Shown here in pieces: positions 8,480 to 16,855 of a stretch of DNA of 64,000 bases. A program made the translations under genes and the position numbers. How positions within the stretch are numbered: the stretch's first letter is position 1; the number at the start of each line of letters is the position of its first letter. The notes under the pieces are model-generated. The model ran no database searches. It worked only from the letters and a program-made list of their open reading frames with translations, and was not told the origin of the DNA. Origin of the DNA: Arcanobacterium urinimassiliense (GTDB lineage: Bacteria > Actinomycetota > Actinomycetes > Actinomycetales > Actinomycetaceae); NCBI RefSeq assembly GCF_900119495.1, contig NZ_LT632435.1, forward strand, positions 6,446 through 70,445, given 5' to 3'.

Positions 8480-9742
8480 TCACCTAAACACCTTTTCGTG
8501 GCTTTCTAACTCTTCAACGGAAAACTTTAAGCGAGTATCTTCCACCTCATATTTGATTGGGATCGGGTTGCAACCGCCGGGGAATCCAATGGTTTGCACG
8601 TTCATCATCACGTCACACTTAGAACAAATTATTTTTCCCTTATCTTCGTAATATCCGGCATCTCCGCAAATTTCACAGGCATCTAAACCTACACCAAAAG
8701 CGACCCCATTTTTACGCACCACCAAAAATCTAACTTCCACTCCGTTTGCTGTTTTGTACCCAAAACGATGCAAGTGACCATCAGAAACCAGCAGACGATC
8801 CACGTATACAAAATCGCCTTCCAAGGTCGTGGCTTCCAAATCTGTTGGTTCAGGAACATACTCTGAACGTATCTTTCCATCCGTCAACGACCAGGCAAAC
8901 GCAATTGCAAGAACCATAGATAAACCAAAAAATTTACGGCGGCTTATGGTGTCTGCTTTTTGTAAACGGCGCTCTGCAGGATTATGTGGAGGTTTTTTAA
9001 CCTGCGTCCACAGCGCGATAAAACCAGGGAAAGCAATTAGAAACACTAGTATCAGCTGAGTCATCGCCTCGTTGCGTTGAATCCACAAAACTATGTCAAA
9101 TAGACCGGCAAAAGACGGCACTATCCGCCTCGTAGCGAACTGTTGATACAGTAAAATCATGCGAGGCAGTATCATCGCCATGAAAACTACCGAAGTGACT
9201 AGGGTGCGCACCCACCAAGGAACTTTTTTCGCACATTGGACATATCCCCAACAGGCAACCACCACCAAAATTGTTCCTAAAGAAAACCCGGCCAAACGTA
9301 AAAGGGAAGCGGTTTCAAAAACTGATCCACCCGTGTGCACAATCGAATCGGTGGAATAAAAATATGGAACCGCATAATAAAGAGCAGAGGTACATATAGC
9401 CAATATCGCGGTTATGGTCAGCCCCCGGTGGCGCATTCCCTGGTTTATATCATGCAAATCCCTATCGCCAAACAACCAAAGCATTGCCAAAAACGCGAAC
9501 ACGGTAATAAACAGCGCGATTCCCGCCCAGGCGGTAAAAACAGGAATATCAACGTGCGAGGTGTTCAACCGCAACCATGTAAAAACACCCGCGCCCAAAA
9601 GGCCAATAGCGGTTGAAGCAAAAGTTAGTTTGGCAACCGTTTGTCGCTCCATAGGTGCATGAGCTCGACTGGCTACCAAAATACCCACCGCTAGGCACAA
9701 AGGAAGCGCCGTTTGAATTGAAACAATAAACAATTCCAGCAT
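8480..9742 (-). CDS. DUF2318 membrane protein, Fe-S/metal-containing, iron cluster
   Basis: 420 residues. About eight membrane segments in the first 280 residues, then a membrane-anchored C-terminal domain ending in DUF2318. That domain has a four-Cys pattern, CEICGDAGYYEDKGKIIC plus CSKC about 3 residues later, and a final FPGGCNPIP motif; these Cys are typical of the family and suggest a metal centre. It matches the Cj1660-type component beside P19 and FTR1. Likely an integral membrane redox or iron-handling protein that works with the P19 lipoprotein; the exact chemistry is not established. Separated from the P19 gene by 123 nt containing a strong hairpin. Confidence 0.82.
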   Translation of the reverse strand: MLELFIVSIQTALPLCLAVGILVASRAHAPMERQTVAKLTFASTAIGLLGAGVFTWLRLNTSHVDIPVFTAWAGIALFITVFAFLAMLWLFGDRDLHDINQGMRHRGLTITAILAICTSALYYAVPYFYSTDSIVHTGGSVFETASLLRLAGFSLGTILVVVACWGYVQCAKKVPWWVRTLVTSVVFMAMILPRMILLYQQFATRRIVPSFAGLFDIVLWIQRNEAMTQLILVFLIAFPGFIALWTQVKKPPHNPAERRLQKADTISRRKFFGLSMVLAIAFAWSLTDGKIRSEYVPEPTDLEATTLEGDFVYVDRLLVSDGHLHRFGYKTANGVEVRFLVVRKNGVAFGVGLDACEICGDAGYYEDKGKIICSKCDVMMNVQTIGFPGGCNPIPIKYEVEDTRLKFSVEELESHEKVFR

Positions 9743-9818
9743 GTAAATCCCTGCATAAAAGTTAAAAATAGCTACTAAATTATTTAGTCAAAATAACCGA
9801 TTATGAAACTGTACATAA

Positions 9819-9856
9819 GTGTGAGAGCTCGGCGGCAATGCCCCGAGCTCTCACAC
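9819..9856 (-). terminator. Strong intercistronic stem-loop between P19 and DUF2318 genes
   Basis: Perfect 14-bp inverted repeat (GTGTGAGAGCTCGG at 9819-9832, CCGAGCTCTCACAC at 9843-9856) with a 10-nt loop. On the transcribed strand the stem is followed by TTATGTAC, not a U-run, so I favour an attenuator or an mRNA-processing/stability element leaving more FTR1-P19 message than downstream message, rather than a full terminator. Confidence 0.6.
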
Positions 9857-9865
9857 GCGGTTAGC

Positions 9866-10519
9866 TTAAAGCAGCTGGCCGTCCCACTTCCAGTTTTCGA
9901 AAGTGAACTTCAGTGGCTCGGTCCAGAAACGCCCGTGAACAGCGGAGGTATCTTTTCCAGTGTGCAGCATGAACTTGTCAGCAGGTGAAGGAATCTCAAC
10001 TTCAACACGGTACTTGCCCGGTTTCAGCTTGATGTTATTTCCGTAGTGCGGGCCGTCAGAAGCCACCATGGGCATCATCGTCCCTAAATCCTTGACCAAG
10101 TCACCCGTGTCCTGATCATAAACTTTCACTTTGACATCCAAGTAAGGCATGAACTGATCGGCTTCATAACCGATTTCATCAGCCTTCTCATTGGTAGCAA
10201 CGTCAACTTCGAAGTGCATGTCAGATTCGGAAGCCGGCGGTACTAGCACGGAGCCTTGCTCCATGTCGATTGCCTGGAAGTAAACCAAATCAACAGTTAA
10301 CGGACCACTGGTCTGCGGGCCTGAATCGCCAACCGGAATTTCGTTAATTCCTACTGCCTGCCCTTTTTCAGCAGAGCCTTTCTTTTCGTCGGCGGGCTTC
10401 TGCTCAGAAGTAGCCTTTTCATCCTTGGGCTTGTCACCCGAATTATTCGAGCAAGCAGCAAGACTGAAGGTAAGCGCACATGCCGCTAGAAGAGCAACCA
10501 TTGCTTTCTTTATCTTCAT
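9866..10519 (-). CDS. P19/Tp34-type iron transport lipoprotein
   Basis: 217 residues. Signal peptide with lipobox LAAC (Cys23), a Lys/Glu-rich linker (about 28-55), then the immunoglobulin-like P19/Tp34 fold. Candidate metal ligands fit the family: H102 and E104 in DMHFE, Met/His in MMPMVASDGPHYG (H158), and the His of MLHTG (H186) and AVHGRF (H195). P19 proteins bind Cu/Fe and are needed for iron uptake by FTR1-type permeases in Campylobacter and FetP/FetM in E. coli. It lies 73 nt downstream of the permease gene; here it would be tethered to the outer face of the cytoplasmic membrane. Confidence 0.9.
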   Translation of the reverse strand: MKIKKAMVALLAACALTFSLAACSNNSGDKPKDEKATSEQKPADEKKGSAEKGQAVGINEIPVGDSGPQTSGPLTVDLVYFQAIDMEQGSVLVPPASESDMHFEVDVATNEKADEIGYEADQFMPYLDVKVKVYDQDTGDLVKDLGTMMPMVASDGPHYGNNIKLKPGKYRVEVEIPSPADKFMLHTGKDTSAVHGRFWTEPLKFTFENWKWDGQLL

Positions 10520-10592
10520 TTATTTTTCCTTTCGTGTTTCGGGATTTTCCCGCCAAAACTGGAGATATTTAGAACTGATGCAACGTTACTAA

Positions 10593-12224
10593 CTAAACAG
10601 AAGTTGTATCTTTCACCGATCCCTGCTCATTATTTGTTGCGCTAGCACAGCTCTCCCGTTTTGTGTTTTTGCTGATGCGATATTGCACAACAGCCAAAAT
10701 TATGAGAATTACAACCACAATTGCCTGTGCCACCAAAGTCTGAACAGTTGGATAAAGGCCAAGCACAGCTATTTCCGGTACGCCCGGAACTTCAGTTGCA
10801 TGCAGCCAAGTTGCATCCTGGAACTCTTTAGCAGCACCACCCGCAATGGTAACTGCCAATATACCCAACAGAACCGAAGTCCACCGGAAGAACTTCCTGA
10901 TTGGTAGACGAACTCCAAATACCCACACCAGTAGGAATAGGATTACCAAAATGACTAGTGCAGCTCCCACCCCAAGCCAAATGAATGCGTAATCCAAACC
11001 GGAACGCGCCGCGGTGAGTATAGGAGAGAAGAACAATATGGTTTCCGCACCCTCACGCAACACCGCCAGGAACGCAACCAAGGCTAGTCCGAATATGCCA
11101 CCCGACTGAGTCTTAGATCCAGCAACAGATCGCATGTACTCATCCCATTTGGCCCCGTGAGACTTGGAGAAGATCCAGTTGGAAACGTATATGAGCATCA
11201 ACACCGCAGCAATACCGGTAAAGCCCTCGATCAACTCTTGTGCCAACCCTGAAACATTTGATGTGAGGCGAGCCAGCACTATAGCTAGCATTACCGACAA
11301 GGCAATGGCTGCGACCACGCCAACCATGATTCCAGCTACCTGATCCTTACGCTTTGCCTTCATGGCATAGGTAATAACAGCAGCCACAACTAGAAGGGCT
11401 TCAGCACCCTCACGCAGCAGAATTAGGAACGAGGCAAAGAATCCCTTCCACCCAAGTCCCTCATTGAGACCAGCCAGCTTGTCCAGCTCAGTGGCGTCCT
11501 CATTCACCATTGACTTTAAGTTTTCAGCTATCTTGACAACTTCATCGTGTGCCAATCCGCCACGAATTCCCTGACGCAGATCTCGGAATCCTTTTTCAAC
11601 TTCAGAAACTCGCCCCTGCCCTATGTAGGAGATTGTTGCCTTCTCTAGCCCCTCGGCTTCATAGTGTTGTAAGTAGGCAGCGGTAGCGTGCTTGTAGCCC
11701 TTATCCACATCACCCGCGCCGTACTCTTTAACAGAGGTGTCAATATTTTCCACGATTGCCTGGGCTACCCTAGTCCACTGATCTGAAATAGTCTTAGTGG
11801 TGGCAAGTTCGGCAACGTCTTTATTTAGATGGTCAATGGCAGTTTTTACCGCTTGTTCAACCTCGTCTTGAGATGCTCCCGCATTGGAAAGCGTGCGCAC
11901 GGTTAGCAAAACTGCAACAAAGTCTTCTTGCCTATCCCGCCCAAGCCTGTGGCGAATTTGATCTTCAAGGCCGGAAACCTGGTAAATATCATAGTAAGCT
12001 TTTCTGATGGAATTCTGCACTGCCTTAGAATCTCCCGAAGCATACTCGGCAGGAATACCCTCCAGGCACTCTTCCATTTTTGTTACTACCGGCTGCCAAT
12101 CTTCTTCTTGTGCATTCGCCGTAATAGACGAAGAAAGAGCGAAGAACACTCCCACAAAGAGGAAAATCGCTAAAACCTTCGATATTCGCACTCCCGATGC
12201 ACTGTTAAGTGAAAACGCCCTCAT
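10593..12224 (-). CDS. FTR1/EfeU-family iron permease
   Basis: 543 residues. Signal/first helix (about 15-38), an extracytoplasmic helical domain (about 40-250) without obvious catalytic motif, then a seven-helix FTR1 domain. Two iron-translocating REXXE motifs are present as REGAE at 271-275 (ILLREGAEALLVV) and 390-394 (VLREGAETILFF). The C-tail is hydrophilic (residues 515-543). First gene of the operon, with a promoter and an iron box immediately upstream. FTR1/EfeU permeases take up iron coupled to oxidation or reduction by partner proteins; no EfeB-type peroxidase is present here, and P19, DUF2318 and flavin proteins take that place. Confidence 0.92.
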   Translation of the reverse strand: MRAFSLNSASGVRISKVLAIFLFVGVFFALSSSITANAQEEDWQPVVTKMEECLEGIPAEYASGDSKAVQNSIRKAYYDIYQVSGLEDQIRHRLGRDRQEDFVAVLLTVRTLSNAGASQDEVEQAVKTAIDHLNKDVAELATTKTISDQWTRVAQAIVENIDTSVKEYGAGDVDKGYKHATAAYLQHYEAEGLEKATISYIGQGRVSEVEKGFRDLRQGIRGGLAHDEVVKIAENLKSMVNEDATELDKLAGLNEGLGWKGFFASFLILLREGAEALLVVAAVITYAMKAKRKDQVAGIMVGVVAAIALSVMLAIVLARLTSNVSGLAQELIEGFTGIAAVLMLIYVSNWIFSKSHGAKWDEYMRSVAGSKTQSGGIFGLALVAFLAVLREGAETILFFSPILTAARSGLDYAFIWLGVGAALVILVILFLLVWVFGVRLPIRKFFRWTSVLLGILAVTIAGGAAKEFQDATWLHATEVPGVPEIAVLGLYPTVQTLVAQAIVVVILIILAVVQYRISKNTKRESCASATNNEQGSVKDTTSV

Positions 12225-12236
12225 ACACCCTTCAGC

Positions 12237-12255
12237 TTTCGTTAGCCTAACCTAA
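12237..12255 (-). promoter_or_regulatory. Predicted DtxR/IdeR iron box, FTR1 operon
   Basis: TTTCGTTAGCCTAACCTAA matches the DtxR/IdeR 19-mer consensus at 17 positions, the best site in the window. It lies 13 nt upstream of the FTR1 start, between the predicted promoter and the ribosome-binding site, so metal-loaded regulator would block transcription or initiation. A second site at 12350-12368 keeps only the right half (GCTAACCTAA). Confidence 0.82.
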
Positions 12256-12268
12256 TAGCCGGTATCAG

Positions 12269-12296
12269 CATATACATTACCACTTCAATTACGCAA
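12269..12296 (-). promoter_or_regulatory. Predicted promoter, FTR1 operon
   Basis: On the reverse strand TTGCGT (12291-12296) and TATATG (12269-12274) are separated by 16 nt and lie just upstream of the iron box. A reasonable sigma-70-type promoter; other -35/-10 pairs nearby are possible. Confidence 0.4.
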
Positions 12297-12320
12297 GGCC
12301 GGCATGTTGAAAATAGAATC

Positions 12321-12340
12321 TTTGAGAACAAGTTCTCAAA
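12321..12340. promoter_or_regulatory. Perfect 9-2-9 palindrome upstream of FTR1 promoter
   Basis: TTTGAGAACAAGTTCTCAAA, a perfect inverted repeat with a 2-nt centre, about 25 nt upstream of the predicted -35. Suitable for a dimeric regulator. The GAAC/GTTC spacing of 2 does not fit the actinobacterial LexA site (spacing 4). No regulator assigned. Confidence 0.4.
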
Positions 12341-12370
12341 GGGACACTCCAAATGAGAGCTAACCTAAAG

Positions 12371-12454
12371 TGAAGTGTACTGGGTTTGTTCCTACTCGTT
12401 TTTGAGAGGATTAGGGATATGTCTAAGAGGTATTCTCAGGAGTTTAAGGATCGT
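12371..12454 (+). mobile_element. IS3-family left end, second copy (remnant)
   Basis: Begins TGAAGTGTACTGGG and runs to the GATCGT of the orfA start (MSKRYSQEFKDR), nearly identical to 3644-3728 and in the same orientation. The homology stops at 12454, where the body of a truncated membrane-protein gene begins. Confidence 0.78.
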
Positions 12455-12936
12455 TAGGAAAACCTGTCAATATTCTTTTACTTCCTGCCGCTATTTACAT
12501 AGTTGTGTCAGTTTTAGCTTTAATCTTGCTTATCGCTACGCTGAAGCAAACAAATAGTGACATTAAAAAGAGATGGGTAAAAGTAATTCTCATGGTTGCG
12601 TTTCTTACAGGCACAGTAGCTTTTGCAGGGACTGTCATTAACATGGATAGTTACGGCATAGTTCCTTCTAAGCAAGGCGCTACCAATTGTCGAGTTATCT
12701 ATTCGTGGGGGAATAGCTCGATGCATCACAGATTTGGGCGATTCTATACCGTGTCGAATAATTTTCATCTTGGCGTCAAAACGCCGTATTCGTGGTCGGC
12801 CAAAGGCTCAGGAAAAATACATGACACCGCTTGGGAAGTGCGCTGGGAATCAGGAATCGGGACACTTCATCCCCGCACAGATATAGGAATAGACCCTGAC
12901 ACAGATATCCCAGCGCGCTTCACCTGCGACGAGTGA
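12455..12936 (+). pseudogene. Membrane protein fragment truncated by IS end
   Basis: An open frame runs without a stop from the IS junction (RKPVNILLLPAAIYIVVSVL...) to 12936. The first in-frame start-like codon (GTG 12505) falls inside the first membrane helix, so the true 5' end was lost to the insertion. Two membrane helices (about 12460-12540, 12585-12645), then a soluble domain with aromatic and His residues (GNSSMHHRFGRFYTV, SAKGSGKIHDTAWEVRWE). No family recognised. A deletion or recombination removed both the remainder of the IS and the start of this gene. Confidence 0.55.
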
Positions 12937-13476
12937 ATGTGGTTTAGCCTTTACTTAGACACGTTGCATAGATGTATGCAAGACGATTCGCTTCGCTTTG
13001 ATCAGGCAAACGATTAGCATGAGCAGCCATAGTGAGCGAACCTCCCAGCTCTCGCAGAAGTAGACGGCCAGCTGCGCGTACTGGATCTCAAACGCGAACA
13101 CGTACGCCAAGCCATCCGCCAAGCTGGGGAAGCTAAAATGCTCTACGCCTCGGATCTCGCACATGACTACCAGTAGAAAATAGAAAAAGGAGCTAAGAAG
13201 TCTGTTCACTCTACAAACTTTTTAGCGCCAGCAACACTTTTTAGCGTCTCCGCCCAAGCACGCACCCACTAGCTGAAATCAGCCTCAGGCACGTCGTCTC
13301 GATGACCCTAGCAGAGGCAAGCGAGCGCGCGAGTGAAACCCAGAAATCTGCGCTGACAAGCCAAACCGCCCCTCCGCACAACATAAAAACAGGACGCTCA
13401 CTTTGTAGCAAAATGAGCGTCCTAATGGTACTAGTAATCCCTGCCGGGATTACGCACTATTTCGTCGTCCTTACTA
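12937..13476. other. Intergenic region with no supportable gene
   Basis: Open frames here (such as the reverse one at 12955-13209) have compositions unlike the neighbouring genes, no ribosome-binding site and no recognisable domain. A short forward segment around 13080-13175 (DLKREHVRQAIRQAGEAK) could be the tail of a lost gene. Contains repeat copy B. Confidence 0.5.
13355..13423. repeat. Palindromic repeat, copy B
   Basis: Second copy of the element at 18-85: a CAAGCCAAA-containing flank, then a hairpin with 15-nt arms at 13391-13405 and 13409-13423 (AGGACGCTCACTTTG / CAAAATGAGCGTCCT, one mismatch). Near the IS3-family remnant. Confidence 0.55.
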
Positions 13477-13477
13477 A

Positions 13478-13502
13478 TGAAAAAGCCCGAAGGCTTTTTC
13501 AC
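13478..13502. terminator. Bidirectional-looking hairpin terminator
   Basis: TGAAAAAGCC-CGAA-GGCTTTTTCA: 10-bp stem, 4-nt loop, U-run on either strand. Suits termination after the reverse-strand tRNA-Ala. Confidence 0.7.
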
Positions 13503-13520
13503 CGTTCGGACTTCTCATAG

Positions 13521-13593
13521 TGGAGCTAAGGGGATTCGAACCCCTGACCTTCTCATTGCGAACGAGACGCGCTACCAACTGCGCCATAGCCCC
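13521..13593 (-). tRNA. tRNA-Ala (CGC)
   Basis: Reverse strand reads GGGGCTA...TAGCTCCA. The acceptor stem pairs GGGGCTA with TAGCTCC. D-arm GGCGCAGTTGGTAGCGC; T-arm AGGGGTTCGAATCCCCT; anticodon loop TTCGCAA gives anticodon CGC (alanine). 73 nt, CCA not encoded. Confidence 0.93.
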
Positions 13594-13791
13594 AATGCCT
13601 ATTTATGCTACCACGGAAGTTTTCCACTGCACTACTTCCAGGATTAAGAGGCGAGAAAAACCACACAGCACCGCGTTTTTCTCTTATATTTTCTCTTGTA
13701 TTTTTCTCGCAATTCCCTAGTGCACTTCGCTCGCAATTTCTTGAAACACTACTAAATACTAGCCAAGGCCGCTAACACTAACCGAGTATTA

Positions 13792-14925
13792 CTAGGCGCG
13801 CCGGCGAGCTAATAGATCGTCAAGAGTATTGCCACTACCCAGCAAATCTAGGCGTGATTCTTCCGATCCGCTCATCTCCGGTGCAGCATGCGCTGCCGCT
13901 ACTTCGGCATTGCCGATTCGCTCTCCTGGGCGCTGCGGACGATACGGGACGGCCGCTTCTGCCACCGGACTCGGCTCATAGGGCTTTACGGTACGTTTCT
14001 GTATCGGCTCTCCCACCTGCCCGAGCGCACGCCCCTTTCCTTTCAAGGTATAGCTAGGCTTTGCGATTGCTGCAGAGCGAGATGAAGCAGCCAGCTGTTC
14101 TTTCGCCGCGCTGCCTGATTCAGTGCGCGCCGCCTTTTCCGAACGAGAACGGGAAGCATATTGACGCGAAGGAGCAGCCGCTTTTGCGCTCGCTTCGGTA
14201 GTTCTTTCCACACCTGCCGGCAAAGTTTCGCCAGCTAACGATGCCGATTCCGCCACTTCTTGTTCCGAAAGAGTAGATGCTGATAATTGCGCCCGCGCCT
14301 CCGCTATGCGTGCCATCTTCTGCCCGGCCGGCACTCTCCGGCGCGCCGGTGCAATACTGCGGGAACGCTGCGCGCGCGCTTTCGGTGCTCCGTGCGCACC
14401 CAAAATTTCGTCACTCCGCGCAATTATTTCTTGGTCTTTTAGCGTTTCCTGACCCCAAACTTGCTGGAAATGACGCAGAGCAACTCCATATCCCAAGCTC
14501 AAAACAATGCATATAACCGGCACTGCCCAAGAAAGCACCGATACTAGCAGCAGAACCCACGCTAAAAGCGTGATTCCTAGCAAAGCTGCCCCGCCTAGCA
14601 TAGCTCGGCTTCTATATACAGAACGGCGCACAATTCGCGCGCGAGCCCGTGCTCTTCCGCGCGCTACTGCACGTAAATCACGGGTTTTTTCCCGTGGTGC
14701 CGGTTTTTCAGCCATTGCCTTGCGCTCCCTTATAAAAATAGTTCCGTATTCATGGCGTTCATTTACTGCCGCCGTAGGCACTGTATGAAGCAAACGCAAC
14801 TGCGCTGAATACTTTTCTTCGCTGTGTACTTCGTTGAGCACACTGCGCCGCTGCCACAGAGCCGGAGCCAGATAGAGAAGAATCAGCACCACTGCGACTG
14901 CGATTGCTAAACCTTCTCCACCCAT
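13792..14925 (-). CDS. SepX/GlpR-like cell-division-associated membrane protein
   Basis: 377 residues. N-terminal membrane helix (about 4-22), a linker with VLNEVHSEEKYSAQLRLLHTVP, basic Arg/Ala-rich stretch (about 75-108), two further helices (about 110-145), then a long low-complexity Ala/Ser/Arg/Glu-rich cytoplasmic tail. This topology, the SEEKYSAQLRLL-like motif after the first helix and the position next to 5-formyltetrahydrofolate cyclo-ligase match actinobacterial GlpR/SepX (Rv0996-like), which interact with the division machinery (Wag31/FtsZ). The galU and moeA genes often found between them are absent here. Divergent from the cyclo-ligase gene (221-nt gap). Assignment rests on topology and synteny. 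Confidence 0.6.
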   Translation of the reverse strand: MGGEGLAIAVAVVLILLYLAPALWQRRSVLNEVHSEEKYSAQLRLLHTVPTAAVNERHEYGTIFIRERKAMAEKPAPREKTRDLRAVARGRARARARIVRRSVYRSRAMLGGAALLGITLLAWVLLLVSVLSWAVPVICIVLSLGYGVALRHFQQVWGQETLKDQEIIARSDEILGAHGAPKARAQRSRSIAPARRRVPAGQKMARIAEARAQLSASTLSEQEVAESASLAGETLPAGVERTTEASAKAAAPSRQYASRSRSEKAARTESGSAAKEQLAASSRSAAIAKPSYTLKGKGRALGQVGEPIQKRTVKPYEPSPVAEAAVPYRPQRPGERIGNAEVAAAHAAPEMSGSEESRLDLLGSGNTLDDLLARRRA

Positions 14926-15146
14926 ACTTTTACGCTATAAAACTCTACTCTTTTCCGCAGTATTCCCGCGGCGGTGTGTTGCTCGCTTTTCCTTATTCTA
15001 AGAACGAAAAGTGTCACTCCGTTATCATTATTCACAATACTCCCGCAGATATATTTTCAGACGGGTACACTCGCTTATGGCAAGATAAAATATTTAAGGA
15101 AATAAAGTATAAATACCGACCCGCGATAAAGTAATCGGAGCAGGAA

Positions 15147-15773
15147 ATGGCGCATTCTTCTTTACACCTACCTAATATCGAGGATTTAGAAGAAGAGGAC
15201 GCCAAGCAACTATTACGCGCCGCAGTGCGCGAGCATCGCCGGCAGCGCAGCGAAAAATCTCGCCAAGACCTATCCCAATTATGGATAAGTACGGTACTGG
15301 ATTTTTTGGGCGATGCTAAGACAGTAGCGGGATTCGTTTCCACTGAATTTGAACCCCAAACTTTCGATTTATGTACGATGATTGCCGACAGTGGAAAACA
15401 ACTCCTGCTGCCGAAACTCGGGCCCGGGCTTACCCGCTCCTGGGGATTTTTTAAGGGGCGCGACGACTTGACGCAGATGGCTCCGGGGCGTCCGCCCGAG
15501 CCCACCGGCCCAGCATTTGATAACGAAGTACTCGCCAGCGTAGATGCCTTAATTATGCCGGCGCTACTCGTATCGCGTTTCGGCGAACGTCTCGGGCAAG
15601 GAGGCGGGTGGTACGACCGCGCCCTAAAAGCAGCTAAACCGGGCACGCGGATTGGCGCAATGATATATCCGGAAGAGTACGTAGATTTCCACTTGCCGCA
15701 GAATGACCTCGATATGCTCATCCCTTATGTATTACTACCAGAGCAAATAATTACCACGACCATAGCTGCCTAG
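15147..15773 (+). CDS. 5-formyltetrahydrofolate cyclo-ligase
   Basis: 208 residues, normal length. Converts 5-formyl-THF to 5,10-methenyl-THF with ATP in one-carbon metabolism. N-terminal basic region LRAAVREHRRQRS fits the ATP-binding helix, and the C-terminal hallmark GERLGQGGGWYDRAL (about 150-164) is the family P-loop-like motif. ATG at 15147 follows AGGAA. The FEPQTFDLC and LLLPKLGPG segments correspond to substrate-binding regions. Followed by 226 nt without a gene before the SAF protein. Confidence 0.9.
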   Translation: MAHSSLHLPNIEDLEEEDAKQLLRAAVREHRRQRSEKSRQDLSQLWISTVLDFLGDAKTVAGFVSTEFEPQTFDLCTMIADSGKQLLLPKLGPGLTRSWGFFKGRDDLTQMAPGRPPEPTGPAFDNEVLASVDALIMPALLVSRFGERLGQGGGWYDRALKAAKPGTRIGAMIYPEEYVDFHLPQNDLDMLIPYVLLPEQIITTTIAA

Positions 15774-15999
15774 GATTGCCACACTTTTCTATCGCTGGCG
15801 TATTTTCTTAGCTTCTGTGCGGCTTTCGCACCCTCGCGCAAGTTCCTAGCCTTAGCTCTCGCCTGGCTTTCTTAGCTCTAGCTCCCAATCTCGTGCGGCT
15901 CTCCCGCCTTAGTTTTCCACTAGCGCAGAAACCGGAGAGCTTTTCCCCAGATTTCTGGTATCTACTTCTAGGAGCCGGACCTTTTTCCAGAATTTAAGT

Positions 16000-16791
16000 A
16001 TGAAGAAATCAGCACTGCGAGCGCAGCGAACTGCTTTACCTGTGCGCGCCTTTATCTGGAGATGGAAATGGGTAGGGATTGCCCTCCTCCTCGCTTTACT
16101 TTTAGAAAGTGGTTGGACGGCTTTTACTGATTTACGCCCCGGCACAGTGCAAATCGCGGTAACGAAAAAGGCTCTCTACACCGGAGCGGAATTGACGGCG
16201 GGAGATTTAGAAATGGTGGCGGTGCCCGTAAATATGGCACCGGCGTCGAGCATAAAAAATATCCAAGAAGTACTCGGGAAATCGCTTATTACACCGTTAC
16301 CTCCGGGAATCCCTCTCGCTGCCGAGATGCTATTAGATGGAAGTCTCCGCGAGCACGCGCCGCCGGGAATGGTGATAATTGCGTTAGCGATTAGCAATGC
16401 AGCGATACCGGATATGTTGCAAATAGGCGACCGAATCGATCTCTATGCAATCGGAAAAAACTATAAGTCTTTGGCAGCAGCTGGAACTGGTGAAACTAGT
16501 GGAGTTGCTGAAACAGGAGCGAAAGTAGATTCCGATAGAGCAGAGAGCGGCAATGGCGATAGTAGTGCTAGTAACAGCAGCACTATCCGAAAAAATGCGC
16601 AGATACTAAGCCGGGGGGCAATAGTGGTCAGTAAAATGAAAAAATCCTCTGATTCCTTGCTGGGGAAGCAGCTTCCCGATAACGAAAATAGTTTACTCGT
16701 GGCGGTACCCGAAGCAGATGCCCCCGCAGTGCTATCTGCCCAAGTCGAGGCACCTCTTTTTCCGGTTTTGAATACCGGTACTACTCCGTAA
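16000..16791 (+). CDS. SAF domain membrane protein (CpaB/FlgA-like)
   Basis: 263 residues. Basic N-terminus, one membrane helix (about 23-40), then an SAF domain (about 50-115) with VAVTKKALYTGAELTAGDLEMV-type strands, and a second region ALAISNAAIPDMLQIGDRIDLYAI typical of RcpC/CpaB-like proteins, interrupted by a Ser/Gly/Asn-rich insert (about 165-205). Such single SAF proteins occur next to mscL in Actinobacteria although no Flp pilus genes are nearby. There is no clear ribosome-binding site at ATG 16000. Role unknown. Confidence 0.72.
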   Translation: MKKSALRAQRTALPVRAFIWRWKWVGIALLLALLLESGWTAFTDLRPGTVQIAVTKKALYTGAELTAGDLEMVAVPVNMAPASSIKNIQEVLGKSLITPLPPGIPLAAEMLLDGSLREHAPPGMVIIALAISNAAIPDMLQIGDRIDLYAIGKNYKSLAAAGTGETSGVAETGAKVDSDRAESGNGDSSASNSSTIRKNAQILSRGAIVVSKMKKSSDSLLGKQLPDNENSLLVAVPEADAPAVLSAQVEAPLFPVLNTGTTP

Positions 16792-16855
16792 AGTTCTTGC
16801 TCAGAAGCTCATCATGCATAGAGTGTTAGAATTGCTATGCAACAGAGGAGGAAAA

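Noticed and set aside
12321-12340. Possible LexA (SOS) box
   Set aside because: The GAAC and GTTC halves are 2 nt apart, whereas the actinobacterial LexA site needs 4; kept only as an unassigned palindrome.
12955-13209. 84-codon reverse frame
   Set aside because: No ribosome-binding site, unusual composition, overlaps no recognisable family; probably chance.
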